Assembly (NCBI RefSeq): GCF_000378145.1 | Contig: NZ_KB899279.1 | Coordinates: forward strand, 1 to 64,000 | DNA length: 64,000 nucleotides | From: Saccharibacillus kuerlensis DSM 22868 | Lineage (GTDB): Bacteria > Bacillota > Bacilli > Paenibacillales > Paenibacillaceae | Reading direction: 5' to 3' | Shown here: piece by piece, positions 27,142-35,421 of the stretch | Position numbering within the stretch: position 1 is the stretch's first letter | How the letters are laid out: each line of letters starts with the position of its first letter | The notes under the pieces: model-generated | Told to the model about the DNA's origin: nothing | Database searches by the model: none | The model's input: the letters and a program-made list of their open reading frames with translations, nothing else | Made by a program: the position numbers and the translations under genes

Positions 27142-28020
27142 TTACATTTGAATCAGCATCATAGCCGGTCCCCCAACCATCAGCATGACGACAACTAGGA
27201 TCAGTACCATGGGAAATACCATCTTCGACGAAGCCTTCTCCCCTTGAATCCGTCCCAACGACTTCCGCTTTTCCCAGAGCGTTCTCGACAAGTCTCTCAG
27301 CGCCATAGCAAATTCTCCGCCTCCGCGTTTATGGTTGAGCAGCACCGTCGTTACAAAAATGCTAGCCTCCTGTACGCCGCAGCGCTTGCCGAACTGTTCG
27401 AACACCTGATGAAACGGATCTCCGCTTCGCCATTCAGCGGTCATGCGATCGAGCTCCTTGTAGAGCGGATGATCGATTCCCTCCTTCTGCTGCGAGCAGC
27501 GAACAATCGCCTGCTGTACTGTCTCCCCCGCCCCAACCAACAGAATGATCTTGTTCAGCATTTCCGGAAGTTCGAGCAGAATCTTCTCCTCACGCTGCTT
27601 GACTTTGGATGCTAGATCCTTAATCAATGCAAATGGAAGAACTACTGCAAGCCCAAGTCCGATAGCGAGCCAAGCTGCCGACCCTTCATTGGCAATTGCC
27701 ATTATGCAGCCGAAAATCAGCAGCAGTATGACGTAAAACAGCATCTGAGCCATAAACAGCATCGTCCGCTCCGCACTGTCTCGCAGTCCCTCTCCGCGCT
27801 GTACAGACGACTGCAGTTTATGAAAAAAAATTGGGAAGCGTGCAGCAATCCTCATTCGTTCTACAAGCACCAACATCAGCGGCATCAGTCCGCGCATACG
27901 AATGCCATCCATCGGAAGGGCTGCGATTTTACGGTGTGCCGGCGTTCGCTTGCCGATCGCCAGCAGCAGAAACGCAGCCAGAACCAATAGCACGATACCC
28001 GCAGCAGCTGTTACCAACAT
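27142..28020 (-). CDS. Type II secretion F-domain protein, TadC-like
   Basis: 292 residues from the ATG at 28020 (GAGGGTG upstream); the open frame extends 17 more codons but without a site. One N-terminal helix, two helices near 95-135 and a last helix at the C-terminus enclose the cytoplasmic GspF domain with KIILLVGAGETVQQAIVRC and GGEFAMALRDLSRTLWEKRKSLGRIQGEKAS, the GxxxxxAL and LGRI..EKAS motifs of TadB/C. It forms the inner-membrane platform together with TadB. Confidence 0.9.
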   Translation of the reverse strand: MLVTAAAGIVLLVLAAFLLLAIGKRTPAHRKIAALPMDGIRMRGLMPLMLVLVERMRIAARFPIFFHKLQSSVQRGEGLRDSAERTMLFMAQMLFYVILLLIFGCIMAIANEGSAAWLAIGLGLAVVLPFALIKDLASKVKQREEKILLELPEMLNKIILLVGAGETVQQAIVRCSQQKEGIDHPLYKELDRMTAEWRSGDPFHQVFEQFGKRCGVQEASIFVTTVLLNHKRGGGEFAMALRDLSRTLWEKRKSLGRIQGEKASSKMVFPMVLILVVVMLMVGGPAMMLIQM

Positions 28021-28034
28021 TTCTTCACCCTCGT

Positions 28035-28808
28035 TCAAATTTGAATATTCATGATCCGCCCCATCAGCCATGCGCTCAGAAACAACAGGGATAAACCGAT
28101 AGTCGCCAACGCAATCCCCATAGGCGTGCCGTACAGCGGAGCCATAAATTCGGGGGCGGAAGCATTAATAAAAAGGATAAAAACGAACGGTGTTCCGAGC
28201 AAAATATTCGATTCGAATTTTTTTTGAGAAATCATGACCGAGATATCCTGCTGGATATCCATCTTCTCCCCGATTACCGTTGAAGTCCGCCTTACCACTT
28301 CGATCAAATCGCCGCCTGTGCGCTTGCAGGTGATAAAGACGTCAACAAAATTGTCGATGTCTTCGATCTGCGCCCGCCGCCCAAAATCCAGCAGTGCCGA
28401 TTCGATTGGTTCCCCGTATTCCAATCGTGTCGTGATCACATCCAACTCCCGAATCATGTCGCTGTTCCCGCCCGGATACAGCAGCTCCAGATCTTTTGCC
28501 GCTTCGCGAAAAGCATTTTCAACCGAGCGACCTGCGGCCATGGACGAAGATAACGAATACAAAGCCTGCTTGAAGTGCAATCTCAGCAGCGTACGTTTGC
28601 GCTCGATCTGCCGCCTTTGCCACAGCTTCGGAGCTTTAAGTGCGGGAAGCGTCAGCAGCAGTGCCAACAGCCATATTTTGTAGAACAGCATGCCCACCGC
28701 AAACAATATGCCCGCCGTGACAAGGATACTGAGCACCCGTTCGTACGCTGCCAGCTTATACGTCTTGTAGTCCTTCAGCTTGTCGGCCGGTGACGACTGC
28801 ATTTCCAT
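28035..28808 (-). CDS. Type II secretion F-domain protein, TadB-like
   Basis: 257 residues from ATG 28808. A GTG at 28907 overlaps the cpaF stop (GTGA) and would add a 33-residue Arg/Gly-rich N-terminus, but AAGGGGGG abuts it directly, so the internal ATG is preferred with moderate confidence. The F domain contains LYSLSSSMAAGRSVENAFREA and FVDVFITCKRTGGDLIEVVRRTS, and three to four helices lie around it. Companion of TadC in the pilus platform. Confidence 0.88.
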   Translation of the reverse strand: MEMQSSPADKLKDYKTYKLAAYERVLSILVTAGILFAVGMLFYKIWLLALLLTLPALKAPKLWQRRQIERKRTLLRLHFKQALYSLSSSMAAGRSVENAFREAAKDLELLYPGGNSDMIRELDVITTRLEYGEPIESALLDFGRRAQIEDIDNFVDVFITCKRTGGDLIEVVRRTSTVIGEKMDIQQDISVMISQKKFESNILLGTPFVFILFINASAPEFMAPLYGTPMGIALATIGLSLLFLSAWLMGRIMNIQI

Positions 28809-28903
28809 GTCCGGCCCTTTTTGCAGCGGAGTGCCTTTCCCGGACGCGGCTCTGCCCCTGGCCGGCCTGCGGCCCCCGCCTGCGTTCGTACGCAGCAATA
28901 AAT

Positions 28904-30178
28904 TCACCCCCCTTCAGGCAGCCCGGCTGTCTTGCGCCAGTCGGCCGCTCCGGCACCCTGCAGTTTATCTGTATGCAGCATGGGTTCATGCCCCCGCTTC
29001 AGTCGTCCGACAATACGTCCCTCCGATTCGCCTTCCTCTTCAAAACGGAAGATCGGACGAAGCTCGACCTGCCCGTTTTTCATACCAAGCACCTCACTGA
29101 TCTCGACTACCCGGCGGGAACGATCCCGCAGCCTTGATAAATGCACAAACAGATCGATCGCGGATGCAATCTGCTGACGTACAACTTCAATCGGCAGATC
29201 CGCTCCGCTCAACACCATCGTTTCCAGACGGCTCAGCATATCTTTGGCGCTGTTCGCGTGACCGGTAGACAAGCTTCCATCATGTCCCGTGTTCATCGCC
29301 TGCAGCATATCGAGTGCCTCCGCGCCGCGCACTTCGCCGACAACGATCCGGTTGGGACGCATCCGCAGCGAGGAACGAATCAGGTCGCGGATCGAGATCT
29401 CGCCTTTGCCTTCCACGTTGGCATTGCGCGTCTCTAGAGAAACCAAGTTCGGCACTGTGACGATCTGCAGTTCCGCCGAATCTTCGATCGTAATGACCCG
29501 TTCATCGGGCGGTATGTACTGCGATAGAGCATTCAGAAATGTTGTCTTGCCTGACCCTGTTCCTCCGCTGATAAAAATGTTGTAACGACTGCGCACCAGT
29601 GTCTTCAGAAATTCAGCCGCTTCTTCACCAAGCGCTCCGCGCCGAACCAGCTCATCCATCGTCATCGGCTTCTCCGGAAATTTACGGATCGTCATGGTCG
29701 GCCCTTTCAACGCAATCGGCGGCAGCACGACATTGACCCGCGAGCCGTCTTTAAGACGCGCATCGACAATCGGCGACGATTCGTTAACGATCCGATTGAC
29801 GCCGGATACAATGGTCTGCACGATGTCTTCCAGCTTCTCTCGAGATTCAAAAGCCTGGGGAATCTGTCGAACTTCGCCGTCCCGCTCGATAAAAATTTCC
29901 TTATGCCCGTTGATCATAATTTCCGTGACGCTTTTGTCATCCACCAACGGCTGCAAAATATCGAGACCTCGAAACGAATCGTAGACCCGGCGCACCAACT
30001 TTCTCTTCTCTCCCGATGTCATGACTGACGAACGCGAATCGGACAATATTTTGCGCTCGATCAAATTCATCAGCTCTGCATCGTCCGCCGACTGCGTAAC
30101 ATCCAGCGAAGAGCGGACCTCCGCCCGCATGGTACGAAACAATTCTTCCTGCAGCTGTTCTTCGGCCGTAACTCTCAT
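28904..30178 (-). CDS. CpaF/TadA secretion ATPase
   Basis: 424 residues, ATG overlapping the stop of tadZ by 4 bp. It is a type II/IV secretion NTPase: Walker A GGTGSGKT (205-212), the Asp box [10 protein letters not shown], Walker [27 protein letters not shown] and the His box [16 protein letters not shown]. The N-terminal domain carries [21 protein letters not shown]. It drives pilus polymerisation at the membrane platform. The hydrophilic C-terminal tail (about 385-424) is variable. Confidence 0.94.
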   Translation of the reverse strand: MRVTAEEQLQEELFRTMRAEVRSSLDVTQSADDAELMNLIERKILSDSRSSVMTSGEKRKLVRRVYDSFRGLDILQPLVDDKSVTEIMINGHKEIFIERDGEVRQIPQAFESREKLEDIVQTIVSGVNRIVNESSPIVDARLKDGSRVNVVLPPIALKGPTMTIRKFPEKPMTMDELVRRGALGEEAAEFLKTLVRSRYNIFISGGTGSGKTTFLNALSQYIPPDERVITIEDSAELQIVTVPNLVSLETRNANVEGKGEISIRDLIRSSLRMRPNRIVVGEVRGAEALDMLQAMNTGHDGSLSTGHANSAKDMLSRLETMVLSGADLPIEVVRQQIASAIDLFVHLSRLRDRSRRVVEISEVLGMKNGQVELRPIFRFEEEGESEGRIVGRLKRGHEPMLHTDKLQGAGAADWRKTAGLPEGG

Positions 30179-31356
30179 TGCCAGCCTCCTGCAGCCTGCA
30201 TCGACTGCCGGACAGAGCCCTTCTGCCCTTTGCTTTCATCCAGACCAAGCTGTTCGCACAGTGCCAGAATATCGCGCTGAAAGATCGGCGAGCCGAGCAG
30301 TACATCTTCTCTCGATAAGTATTTCCATGACGGAATGTACGACAGAAAAGCGGCGGGACGAAGATCCGGACGAGGCAGCGTATTTTCTAATCGGCCTCCA
30401 TAGCGGTTGACGACAAACAAACTCTTGCCAAGCAGCGTATAGAAGTCGTTCGGCTGCCGGACTTCTCTATAACTCATCCATCCTGCGGTCTTCCGCATAT
30501 GCAGCAGATCATCGGCAAGCAGCCACAGCACGCGATCCGCTCGACTCAGCACAGCCCGGGAACGTTCATGACTTTCCGTGTCCGTGTCTACAATGACCAC
30601 GTCGCACATTCCGCTGCTTGCGATATAATCGATCAGCAGAACGGTATCCGCCTCGTTCATCTGCAGCAGCTCATCTGGGCGATCAAGCGGTGAGAACGAA
30701 GCCGCCTTGATTTTTTCTTGAAAAGAAGCATAACGAGACAATGGAAATTGGCATGCTTCTCCGTTTTCCTTCGCCGCACGCAGATCATACAGCAGTTCCG
30801 GCAGACCGCCTTCCGCTCCCTGCTGTCCGCCGCTTCCGCTGCGAAAAGTAATGGAGCTGTCTACCGTTTCCAGATTGAGATAGAAAACTCGCAGCCCGCG
30901 GCCGCCCAGCTGTTTGGACAAATTCAAAGCTGTTGTCGTCTTGCCCGCGCCTGGAGCCGCCGAATGCACAGCGATGACTTCCGCCTTTCCAGAGACAAAC
31001 GATCCGTTAGAAGTCTGTGCCGCTCCGGCCAGATCCATCACCGCCATCAGCAGCAGATTCAGCGGCTGGAAAGGCAGCAGAACGGGTCCGCCGAGCGCAA
31101 TGCTCTCCTCCCCTCCTCCAAGCGCCGCCCAAGGTATTCTTCCGCCGCCTTCCGATTCCAGCCACGGCGTCAGAAAAGCCGGCTCACCAAGTACAAAGTC
31201 CGGCCGATCTTCTCCCATTGCCGTGAGAAAAGCTTCGATCTTTGAAAAAGCACGTACACTCACTTGTTTGGCAAACTCTCCTGTGCGAGCATACAGCAAG
31301 AAGGGTTCAATATATTGTTCGTCCTCTACGGCTAACATAATCTGCAGATTCCGCAT
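30175..31356 (-). CDS. CpaE/TadZ-like MinD-type ATPase
   Basis: 393 residues from the ATG at 31356 (AAAGGAG upstream). An N-terminal receiver-like half (residues 1-110; no phospho-acceptor is obvious) is followed by a P-loop of the MinD/ParA class (SAAPGAGKTTTALNLSKQL) in which the first Lys of the deviant Walker is replaced by Ala-Gly, then IDYIASSGMCDVVIVDTDTE. TadZ proteins place the Tad machine in the cell. It is the first gene of the operon. Its start lies only 35 bp after a strong intrinsic terminator. Confidence 0.85.
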   Translation of the reverse strand: MRNLQIMLAVEDEQYIEPFLLYARTGEFAKQVSVRAFSKIEAFLTAMGEDRPDFVLGEPAFLTPWLESEGGGRIPWAALGGGEESIALGGPVLLPFQPLNLLLMAVMDLAGAAQTSNGSFVSGKAEVIAVHSAAPGAGKTTTALNLSKQLGGRGLRVFYLNLETVDSSITFRSGSGGQQGAEGGLPELLYDLRAAKENGEACQFPLSRYASFQEKIKAASFSPLDRPDELLQMNEADTVLLIDYIASSGMCDVVIVDTDTESHERSRAVLSRADRVLWLLADDLLHMRKTAGWMSYREVRQPNDFYTLLGKSLFVVNRYGGRLENTLPRPDLRPAAFLSYIPSWKYLSREDVLLGSPIFQRDILALCEQLGLDESKGQKGSVRQSMQAAGGWQ

Positions 31357-31390
31357 TTCGATGTCTCCTTTCCTTCCTTGCAGCACAAAA

Positions 31391-31439
31391 AAGCACCGCT
31401 CGCAAACCTGCCGGAATCGGCAAGTTTGGAGCGGTGCTT
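31391..31439 (-). terminator. Strong intrinsic terminator in the Tad operon leader
   Basis: On the minus strand, AAGCACCGCTC pairs with GAGCGGTGCTT around an inner CAAACTTGCCG/CGGCAGGTTTG stem, then TTTTTT follows. It stands between the DCC gene (ending 31655) and the tadZ start (31356). Only 35 nt separate the T run from the start codon, too few for a full promoter, so the operon may be governed by read-through or antitermination, or the promoter may overlap the stem. Confidence 0.88.
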
Positions 31440-31654
31440 CCGCTGTGCTTCGTTTAGTTGTCCTCACAATAGCATAAGAGTCCGCAAGCAGGCAAGACCC
31501 AATTTTTTCTTTTTCCCGCTTAATTGGCTCTGAATCTAAACAGTATGTTTATATAGGAGGAGTCTCGAAAAACGAATACATCTCTGCATCAAGTCGGAGA
31601 AGACGAAACAGATTTTTTTGGCATAGAACATGGTAAAGAAAATGAGGGCAGCAA

Positions 31655-32128
31655 TCAAGCCTGTCCCGCACCCGTATCCAAGAACCGCTTCCGCACTCCT
31701 GGCGGCGGAATCGGGCATGTATCGTCCTTACCGAACCAACGGTAGCGGTTGCGCGCGATATAACGGTAGACTGTATCTCGCAGCGGCCTTGGCACGATAA
31801 TCAAGGCATACAACAGCGGCCAGGGAAAACGCAGTCTGCGTGCGATGCGCAGCGCGGCGGTCGAGCGGACATATTTGCGCCCGTTCTCGATCAGCACCAG
31901 CGTGTTCGGCTCGCCGGATTCCTCGAATCCTGTTCCGCCGGCCAATTCCGTTCCCAATTCGGACTGGAGCGATGCAAACTGGAACGTGCCTTTCGGATCT
32001 CTGTCGACAATAAAACGAACAGCTCCCTGGCAAAAATGGCATACGCCATCGATCAATACAATATCCTGATCCGGAAGCTCTCCGGCCTGTCTATCGATTC
32101 TTCCTTCATCGGTTGTCGCCTGCATCAT
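31655..32128 (-). CDS. Thiol-disulfide oxidoreductase, DCC family (DUF393)
   Basis: 157 residues. The DCC signature IDGVCHFCQGAVRFI is at residues 26-40 (Cys30 and Cys33), followed by DRDPKGTFQFASLQS and a C-terminal RNRYRWFGK region typical of YuxK-type proteins. The predicted fold is thioredoxin-like; the natural substrate is unknown. The gene seems to be monocistronic and leftward, and the terminator at 31391-31439 may also end its transcript. Confidence 0.88.
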   Translation of the reverse strand: MMQATTDEGRIDRQAGELPDQDIVLIDGVCHFCQGAVRFIVDRDPKGTFQFASLQSELGTELAGGTGFEESGEPNTLVLIENGRKYVRSTAALRIARRLRFPWPLLYALIIVPRPLRDTVYRYIARNRYRWFGKDDTCPIPPPGVRKRFLDTGAGQA

Positions 32129-32503
32129 CCTGCCTCCTGTTCGAGAATATTTTTCTTTTCCTGCCTATCATCTTCTTCCTCTACTATCCCTTTAACCCTG
32201 TTGACCGGCTTGAACCTCGTTTAGATTCTCTGCTCCACTTCAACTTACAAATACTGAGAAGAAGATTGCTGTAAAACAGATCCCTACAAGAAAGATTACA
32301 CAGGAAGGAGATACAAAAAGAGATACAGAAAAGACGCTAAAAAAGAAAACAGCGGATGCACAGGAGGAAGATTCCCATACGTCCGCTGTTTTCGTATCCG
32401 AACTGACAAAGCAATACCTGCCTGCCGTTCAAAAAAATCCACCTGTTCCGCATTGGATCGCATTTCGCTCCCATTCAAGGAGGAACGGAGTGCGCATCAT
32501 GAA
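32129..32503. other. Intergenic region with terminator
   Basis: 375 bp of mostly A/G-rich sequence without a credible gene. It holds the terminator at 32347-32392 and a short run of roughly 12-bp periodic GATACARAAAAG words near 32308-32343 that is too brief to call an array. Confidence 0.4.
32347..32392 (-). terminator. Terminator of the Cys-rich small protein gene
   Basis: AAAACAGCGGA and TCCGCTGTTTT pair over a 24-nt loop. On the minus strand the stem ends in TTTTCTTTTTT. Located 112 bp after the leftward small gene. Confidence 0.7.
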
Positions 32504-32779
32504 CTAGGCGAGAAGTTCTTCGACTCTTCCGTCTTTCATCTGCGCGTCCAGTTCGCCTTTGAACTTCTCGAAGCAGTTGCAGATATAATCCTTACGGCAG
32601 ATCGGGCAAGGAGTCTTGAGCAGTCGGCTGACGTGCGTCATTCTCCAACCCTCCGGAAAACGATTGTAGAAAGTGCGGCACATTGTGCCATCTTCCAAAT
32701 GGAGGACATATTCATACAGTCCGTCCTTTTCATTGCTTCCGGCCTTATCTACACCTACGACAGTTGGTCTGTAAGCCAT
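32504..32779 (-). CDS. Small Cys-rich conserved hypothetical protein
   Basis: 91 residues from the ATG at 32779 (GGGTG 7 nt upstream); ATG 32812 is an alternative. The N-terminal half (VVGVDKAGSNEKDGLYEYVLHLEDGT) looks beta-rich and the C-terminal half carries CPICRKDYICNCF. The four Cys in 11 residues have the spacing of a small zinc or metal knuckle. No known domain is recognised. It sits alone between two terminators next to the peroxide genes. Confidence 0.6.
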   Translation of the reverse strand: MAYRPTVVGVDKAGSNEKDGLYEYVLHLEDGTMCRTFYNRFPEGWRMTHVSRLLKTPCPICRKDYICNCFEKFKGELDAQMKDGRVEELLA

Positions 32780-32904
32780 ATTATAATCACCCGTTATTCT
32801 TAGTTTCGTCATGGGATATAACTCCACCCATGCCGCGTGCTTATATAGCTTAATGAATTTAACCCGTTGTGTCAACCGCACTTCAGCAGCCGCAGCATCG
32901 AAAA

Positions 32905-32942
32905 GGCCAGAGGCCTTTCCCTAAGGAAAAGCGTCTCCGGCC
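32905..32942 (-). terminator. Terminator of ohr
   Basis: GGCCAGAGGCCTTTCC and GGAAAAGCGTCTCCGGCC form an imperfect stem. On the minus strand it ends in CCTTTTCG. It lies 16 bp after the ohr stop. Confidence 0.65.
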
Positions 32943-32958
32943 CGGGTTTTATTTTACA

Positions 32959-33381
32959 TTAGACTACAGTAAGCTCCACATCCATGTTGCCTCGTGTTGC
33001 TTTGGAGTAAGGGCAGAAATTATGCGCTTTTTCTACCAAATCTTTGGCTTTATCCGGATCCAGTCCCGGAATGCGAACTTCCAGCTTGGCAGCCAATTTA
33101 AAACCGCCATCCGACTCATCCTTGCCGATCATCACGTTGCAGGTGACTTCGGTATCGGGAATATCCAGCTTTTCTTTGCGTGCGATATTGGCCAGAGCGC
33201 TCTCGAAGCATGCGCTGTATCCGGCGGCAAACAGCTCTTCCGGGTTTGTTCCCGTGCCGCCTTCACCGCCGAGACCCTTAGGCATCGACAATTCAAGATT
33301 TAGTGCACCATCTGTCGATTCGACTATTCCGGTTCTTCCACCTCTGCGTGCCGTTGCTTTTGCCGTGTATAAAGCATCCAT
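32959..33381 (-). CDS. ohr: Organic hydroperoxide resistance protein (OsmC/Ohr)
   Basis: 140 residues, standard Ohr length. The two reactive Cys are at 58 (AAGYSACFESAL) and 123 (AHNFCPYSKATRGN); Arg18 and Glu50 region motifs are present (NPEELFAAG). Ohr reduces organic hydroperoxides with lipoylated partners in the cytoplasm. RBS AGAGGAG precedes the ATG. It is divergent from the glutathione peroxidase gene, so the two share a control region. Confidence 0.95.
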   Translation of the reverse strand: MDALYTAKATARRGGRTGIVESTDGALNLELSMPKGLGGEGGTGTNPEELFAAGYSACFESALANIARKEKLDIPDTEVTCNVMIGKDESDGGFKLAAKLEVRIPGLDPDKAKDLVEKAHNFCPYSKATRGNMDVELTVV

Positions 33382-33472
33382 GTTCTGTCACTCCTCTAAT
33401 AAATTTAAAATTCTCGAACTGCCAAACTACCTAATCTATAAAGCAAACGACAGCTAATGAAACGAATTCGAA

Positions 33473-33501
33473 TTGCAAAAATCAATTAAATTGTTTACAA
33501 T
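33473..33501 (+). promoter_or_regulatory. gpx promoter with palindromic operator in the spacer
   Basis: TTGCAA (33473-33478), 17-bp spacer, TACAAT (33496-33501). The spacer contains CAATTAAATTG (33483-33493), a palindrome similar to the CAATT-AATTG core of Bacillus OhrR operators. Placement between -35 and -10 suits repression relieved by peroxide. An ohrR gene is not in the window. The regulator is inferred. Confidence 0.6.
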
Positions 33502-33543
33502 CAAAGTGATAATAACTATTTTGATCCAGAGAGGAGTTTTGAC

Positions 33544-34023
33544 GTGTCCGTATACGACTATGAAGCTCGCACCTCCAAAGGCGAAGAGGTCAAACTGTCC
33601 GATTATCAGGGAAAAGTAGTATTGATCGTCAACACGGCAAGCAAATGCGGGTTTACGCCTCAATTCCAAGGACTTCAAGAATTGTATGACAAGTACCATG
33701 AACGCGGCCTTGAAATCCTCGGATTTCCAAGCAACCAATTCAATGAACAGGATCCAGGGAGCAACGAAGAAATCGTAGAATTCTGTCAGTTGAACTACGG
33801 CGTTAAATTCCCTATGTTCGAGAAGATCGACGTTAAAGGCGGCAGTGCGCATCCTCTGTTCCAGTACCTAAGCGCAGAAGCGCCAGGGCTGATGGGTTCC
33901 AAAGCAGTCAAATGGAACTTCACAAAATTCTTGGTCGACAGAGAAGGCAAACCGGTCAAGCGATTCTCTCCGCAAACGTCGCCGGAACAGCTTACCAAGG
34001 ATATTGAGAAATTGCTGGGTTGA
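33544..34023 (+). CDS. Glutathione peroxidase-like thiol peroxidase
   Basis: 159 residues, GTG start with GAGAGGAG upstream. Thioredoxin-fold peroxidase of the Gpx/BsaA family: [13 protein letters not shown] with the peroxidatic Cys35, [16 protein letters not shown] with Gln, and [13 protein letters not shown] with the catalytic Trp and Asn. A second Cys in EFCQLNYG can act as resolving Cys, so it probably uses thioredoxin rather than glutathione. Followed by a strong terminator. Confidence 0.93.
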   Translation: MSVYDYEARTSKGEEVKLSDYQGKVVLIVNTASKCGFTPQFQGLQELYDKYHERGLEILGFPSNQFNEQDPGSNEEIVEFCQLNYGVKFPMFEKIDVKGGSAHPLFQYLSAEAPGLMGSKAVKWNFTKFLVDREGKPVKRFSPQTSPEQLTKDIEKLLG

Positions 34024-34060
34024 TCAATCGAAACGTCCAACTAACATCTACCTGAAAATA

Positions 34061-34090
34061 AAAAGCCCTCGCATCATGCGATGGGCTTTT
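34061..34090 (+). terminator. Terminator of the glutathione peroxidase gene
   Basis: AAAAGCCCTCGCAT and ATGCGATGGGCTTTT form the stem, with T residues following. It lies 38 bp after the stop codon. Confidence 0.85.
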
Positions 34091-34177
34091 AGTGTGATAT
34101 TATTTCCAATCGATACTCGCTTAATTCTAATCAATACTTATTCGAATATAAAAAAATACTTATTTAAGTACATAAAA

Positions 34178-34209
34178 AAGCCGAAATATCCCCTAGGATA
34201 CTTCGGCTT
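34178..34209 (-). terminator. Terminator of the left tRNA-Leu
   Basis: AAGCCGAA...TTCGGCTT stem with inner TATCC/GGATA pairing, then TTTTTT on the minus strand. It directly follows the 3' end of the tRNA-Leu at 34218. Confidence 0.85.
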
Positions 34210-34215
34210 ACTCGT

Positions 34216-34307
34216 TATGCGGTAGAGAGGACTCGAACCTCCACGGGTATACACCCACTACCCCCTCAAGATAGCGTGTCTGCCATTCCACCACTACCGC
34301 ATATCAA
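34216..34307. repeat. 92-bp direct repeat, left copy (contains tRNA-Leu)
   Basis: Identical to 36548-36639. The identity covers the whole tRNA gene plus 2 bp on its 3' side and 7 bp on its 5' side, and stops sharply. The pair brackets a block of four unusual genes. Confidence 0.9.
34218..34300 (-). tRNA. tRNA-Leu (GAG), left copy
   Basis: 83 nt, CCA not encoded. The acceptor stem is GCGGTAG/CTACCGC, the anticodon stem CTATC/GGTAG with loop TTGAGGG gives anticodon GAG, a long variable arm is present and the T loop is TTCGAGT. It is identical in sequence to the copy at 36550-36632. It stands alone, separated from the main tRNA cluster by about 2.2 kb. Confidence 0.95.
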
Positions 34308-34621
34308 ATAAATGAGTCAACTCCTATATCATACTTCCTCAGAAGCATGCAGTCAATCATTTTTTTGCAAATTCGTTTTCAAAAAAGCTATCTTATCCAC
34401 TTCCCCTTGATATGTATATGTTATATAAAGTAACACAAAAGTATTTAAGAAGCAGGATTTTATAAAAGTATGATCAAATAACTGACATTTCATTGACCAA
34501 ACCATTATTCAGGTGTAAAAATAGATATTATAAATGATCGAATAATATAAATTATAGTATAATTAACACAAACCTAACATAATCGATTTTACAGTTTTTC
34601 ATTATAAGGAGGCGCAGTGCC
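34301..34621. promoter_or_regulatory. AT-rich leader with candidate promoter for the UreF-like gene
   Basis: 321 bp of clearly AT-rich DNA without a gene. A candidate promoter is TTGACC (34493-34498), 17 bp, TAAAAA (34516-34521). A second possible -10 (TATAAT) occurs near 34556-34561. The long AT-rich leader contrasts with the GC-richer neighbouring genes. Confidence 0.4.
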
Positions 34622-35275
34622 ATGCATAGCGGACAAAAGCTTCTCAGTTACATGACTCTTCTCGAAACGTCGTCCCCATCGCCTGTAGGGTGCATTAAAG
34701 AGGATTTGAACGGCAATCGTTTGAGCTGTATTGAAGCTTTTGAAGAAGTCATGCGCTCCTATATTCATCCTCGCTTAGCGCACATTGAAGGAAAAAGTAT
34801 CGAGGATTTGTATGCAGCATTCTCGCGCGGCGATTACGAAACCGTCTTCCAAATTGATCGCTGTCTGCGAACCCGAACTTGCCCGAATGAGATTGATGCG
34901 GAAATGCGCCGTACCGGACGCAAATTGTTGAAACTATCGAGATCTCTGTACCCATGGATAAATTTCACTCCGCTGTCCGAAGCTCTTCAAGCCGAAAAGG
35001 CATTTGGGTGCCCGGCCGTCTGCTATGCCTGGATCAACTTTCAATTGGAGATTGAACCGAGTGAGGCCGTACCGGTTTACCTGTACCATTACACAACCGC
35101 TTATGTCGAACATTGCTCCCGGCTTCTGAATCTCGACGATGTCAGCCGACGCAAACTGCTGATGCGAATGATCGATGATATATCGGAGCGCTGGGCACTC
35201 GTTCGCAATATAGGTGCTCCGTCTTTCATGTCGGGAACGGCTTATGAGGAATCTTTCATTCAAAAAACACTTTGA
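34622..35275 (+). CDS. Orphan UreF-like protein
   Basis: 217 residues; AAGGAGG precedes the ATG at 34622. The middle and C-terminus match the all-helical UreF urease accessory family: ETVFQIDRCLRTRTCPNEID, then RRTGRKLLKLSRSLY, then EKAFGCPAVCYAW and EAVPVYLYHYTTAYVEH. The N-terminus departs from it: the usual G-FSHS-G-E loop that contacts partners is not visible and the region reads SPSPVGCIKEDLNGN. No urease structural or other accessory gene is in the window. Either a divergent UreF with a new partner or a relic. The fold call is moderately confident; the function is unknown. Confidence 0.6.
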   Translation: MHSGQKLLSYMTLLETSSPSPVGCIKEDLNGNRLSCIEAFEEVMRSYIHPRLAHIEGKSIEDLYAAFSRGDYETVFQIDRCLRTRTCPNEIDAEMRRTGRKLLKLSRSLYPWINFTPLSEALQAEKAFGCPAVCYAWINFQLEIEPSEAVPVYLYHYTTAYVEHCSRLLNLDDVSRRKLLMRMIDDISERWALVRNIGAPSFMSGTAYEESFIQKTL

Positions 35276-35300
35276 AGCCCCGGCTTCAAAGTGTTTTTTT
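35262..35300 (+). terminator. Terminator overlapping the UreF-like stop codon
   Basis: A perfect palindrome, AAAACACTTTGAAGCC, CC, GGCTTCAAAGTGTTTT, that includes the TGA stop and continues into TTTTTTT. Confidence 0.9.
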
Positions 35301-35330
35301 GCCTTATCCGGCAAGCAGCTTCCTGCTTCA

Positions 35331-35421
35331 TTCTCATACTTTATTTATATGCTCTGTTCTCACACTCTATTCTTATGCTTTATCCTTATCTTCTGTTCTT
35401 ATGCTTTATTTTTATGCATCC
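35331..35421. repeat. Degenerate tandem array, 13-bp unit x 7
   Basis: Seven contiguous 13-mers of consensus TTCTTATGCTTTA: starts at 35331, 35344, 35357, 35370, 35383, 35396 and 35409, exact phase. The two units at 35370 and 35396 are identical. The array runs into the last three codons and stop of the repressor gene (35412), so the protein C-terminus is encoded by an array unit. Confidence 0.85.
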
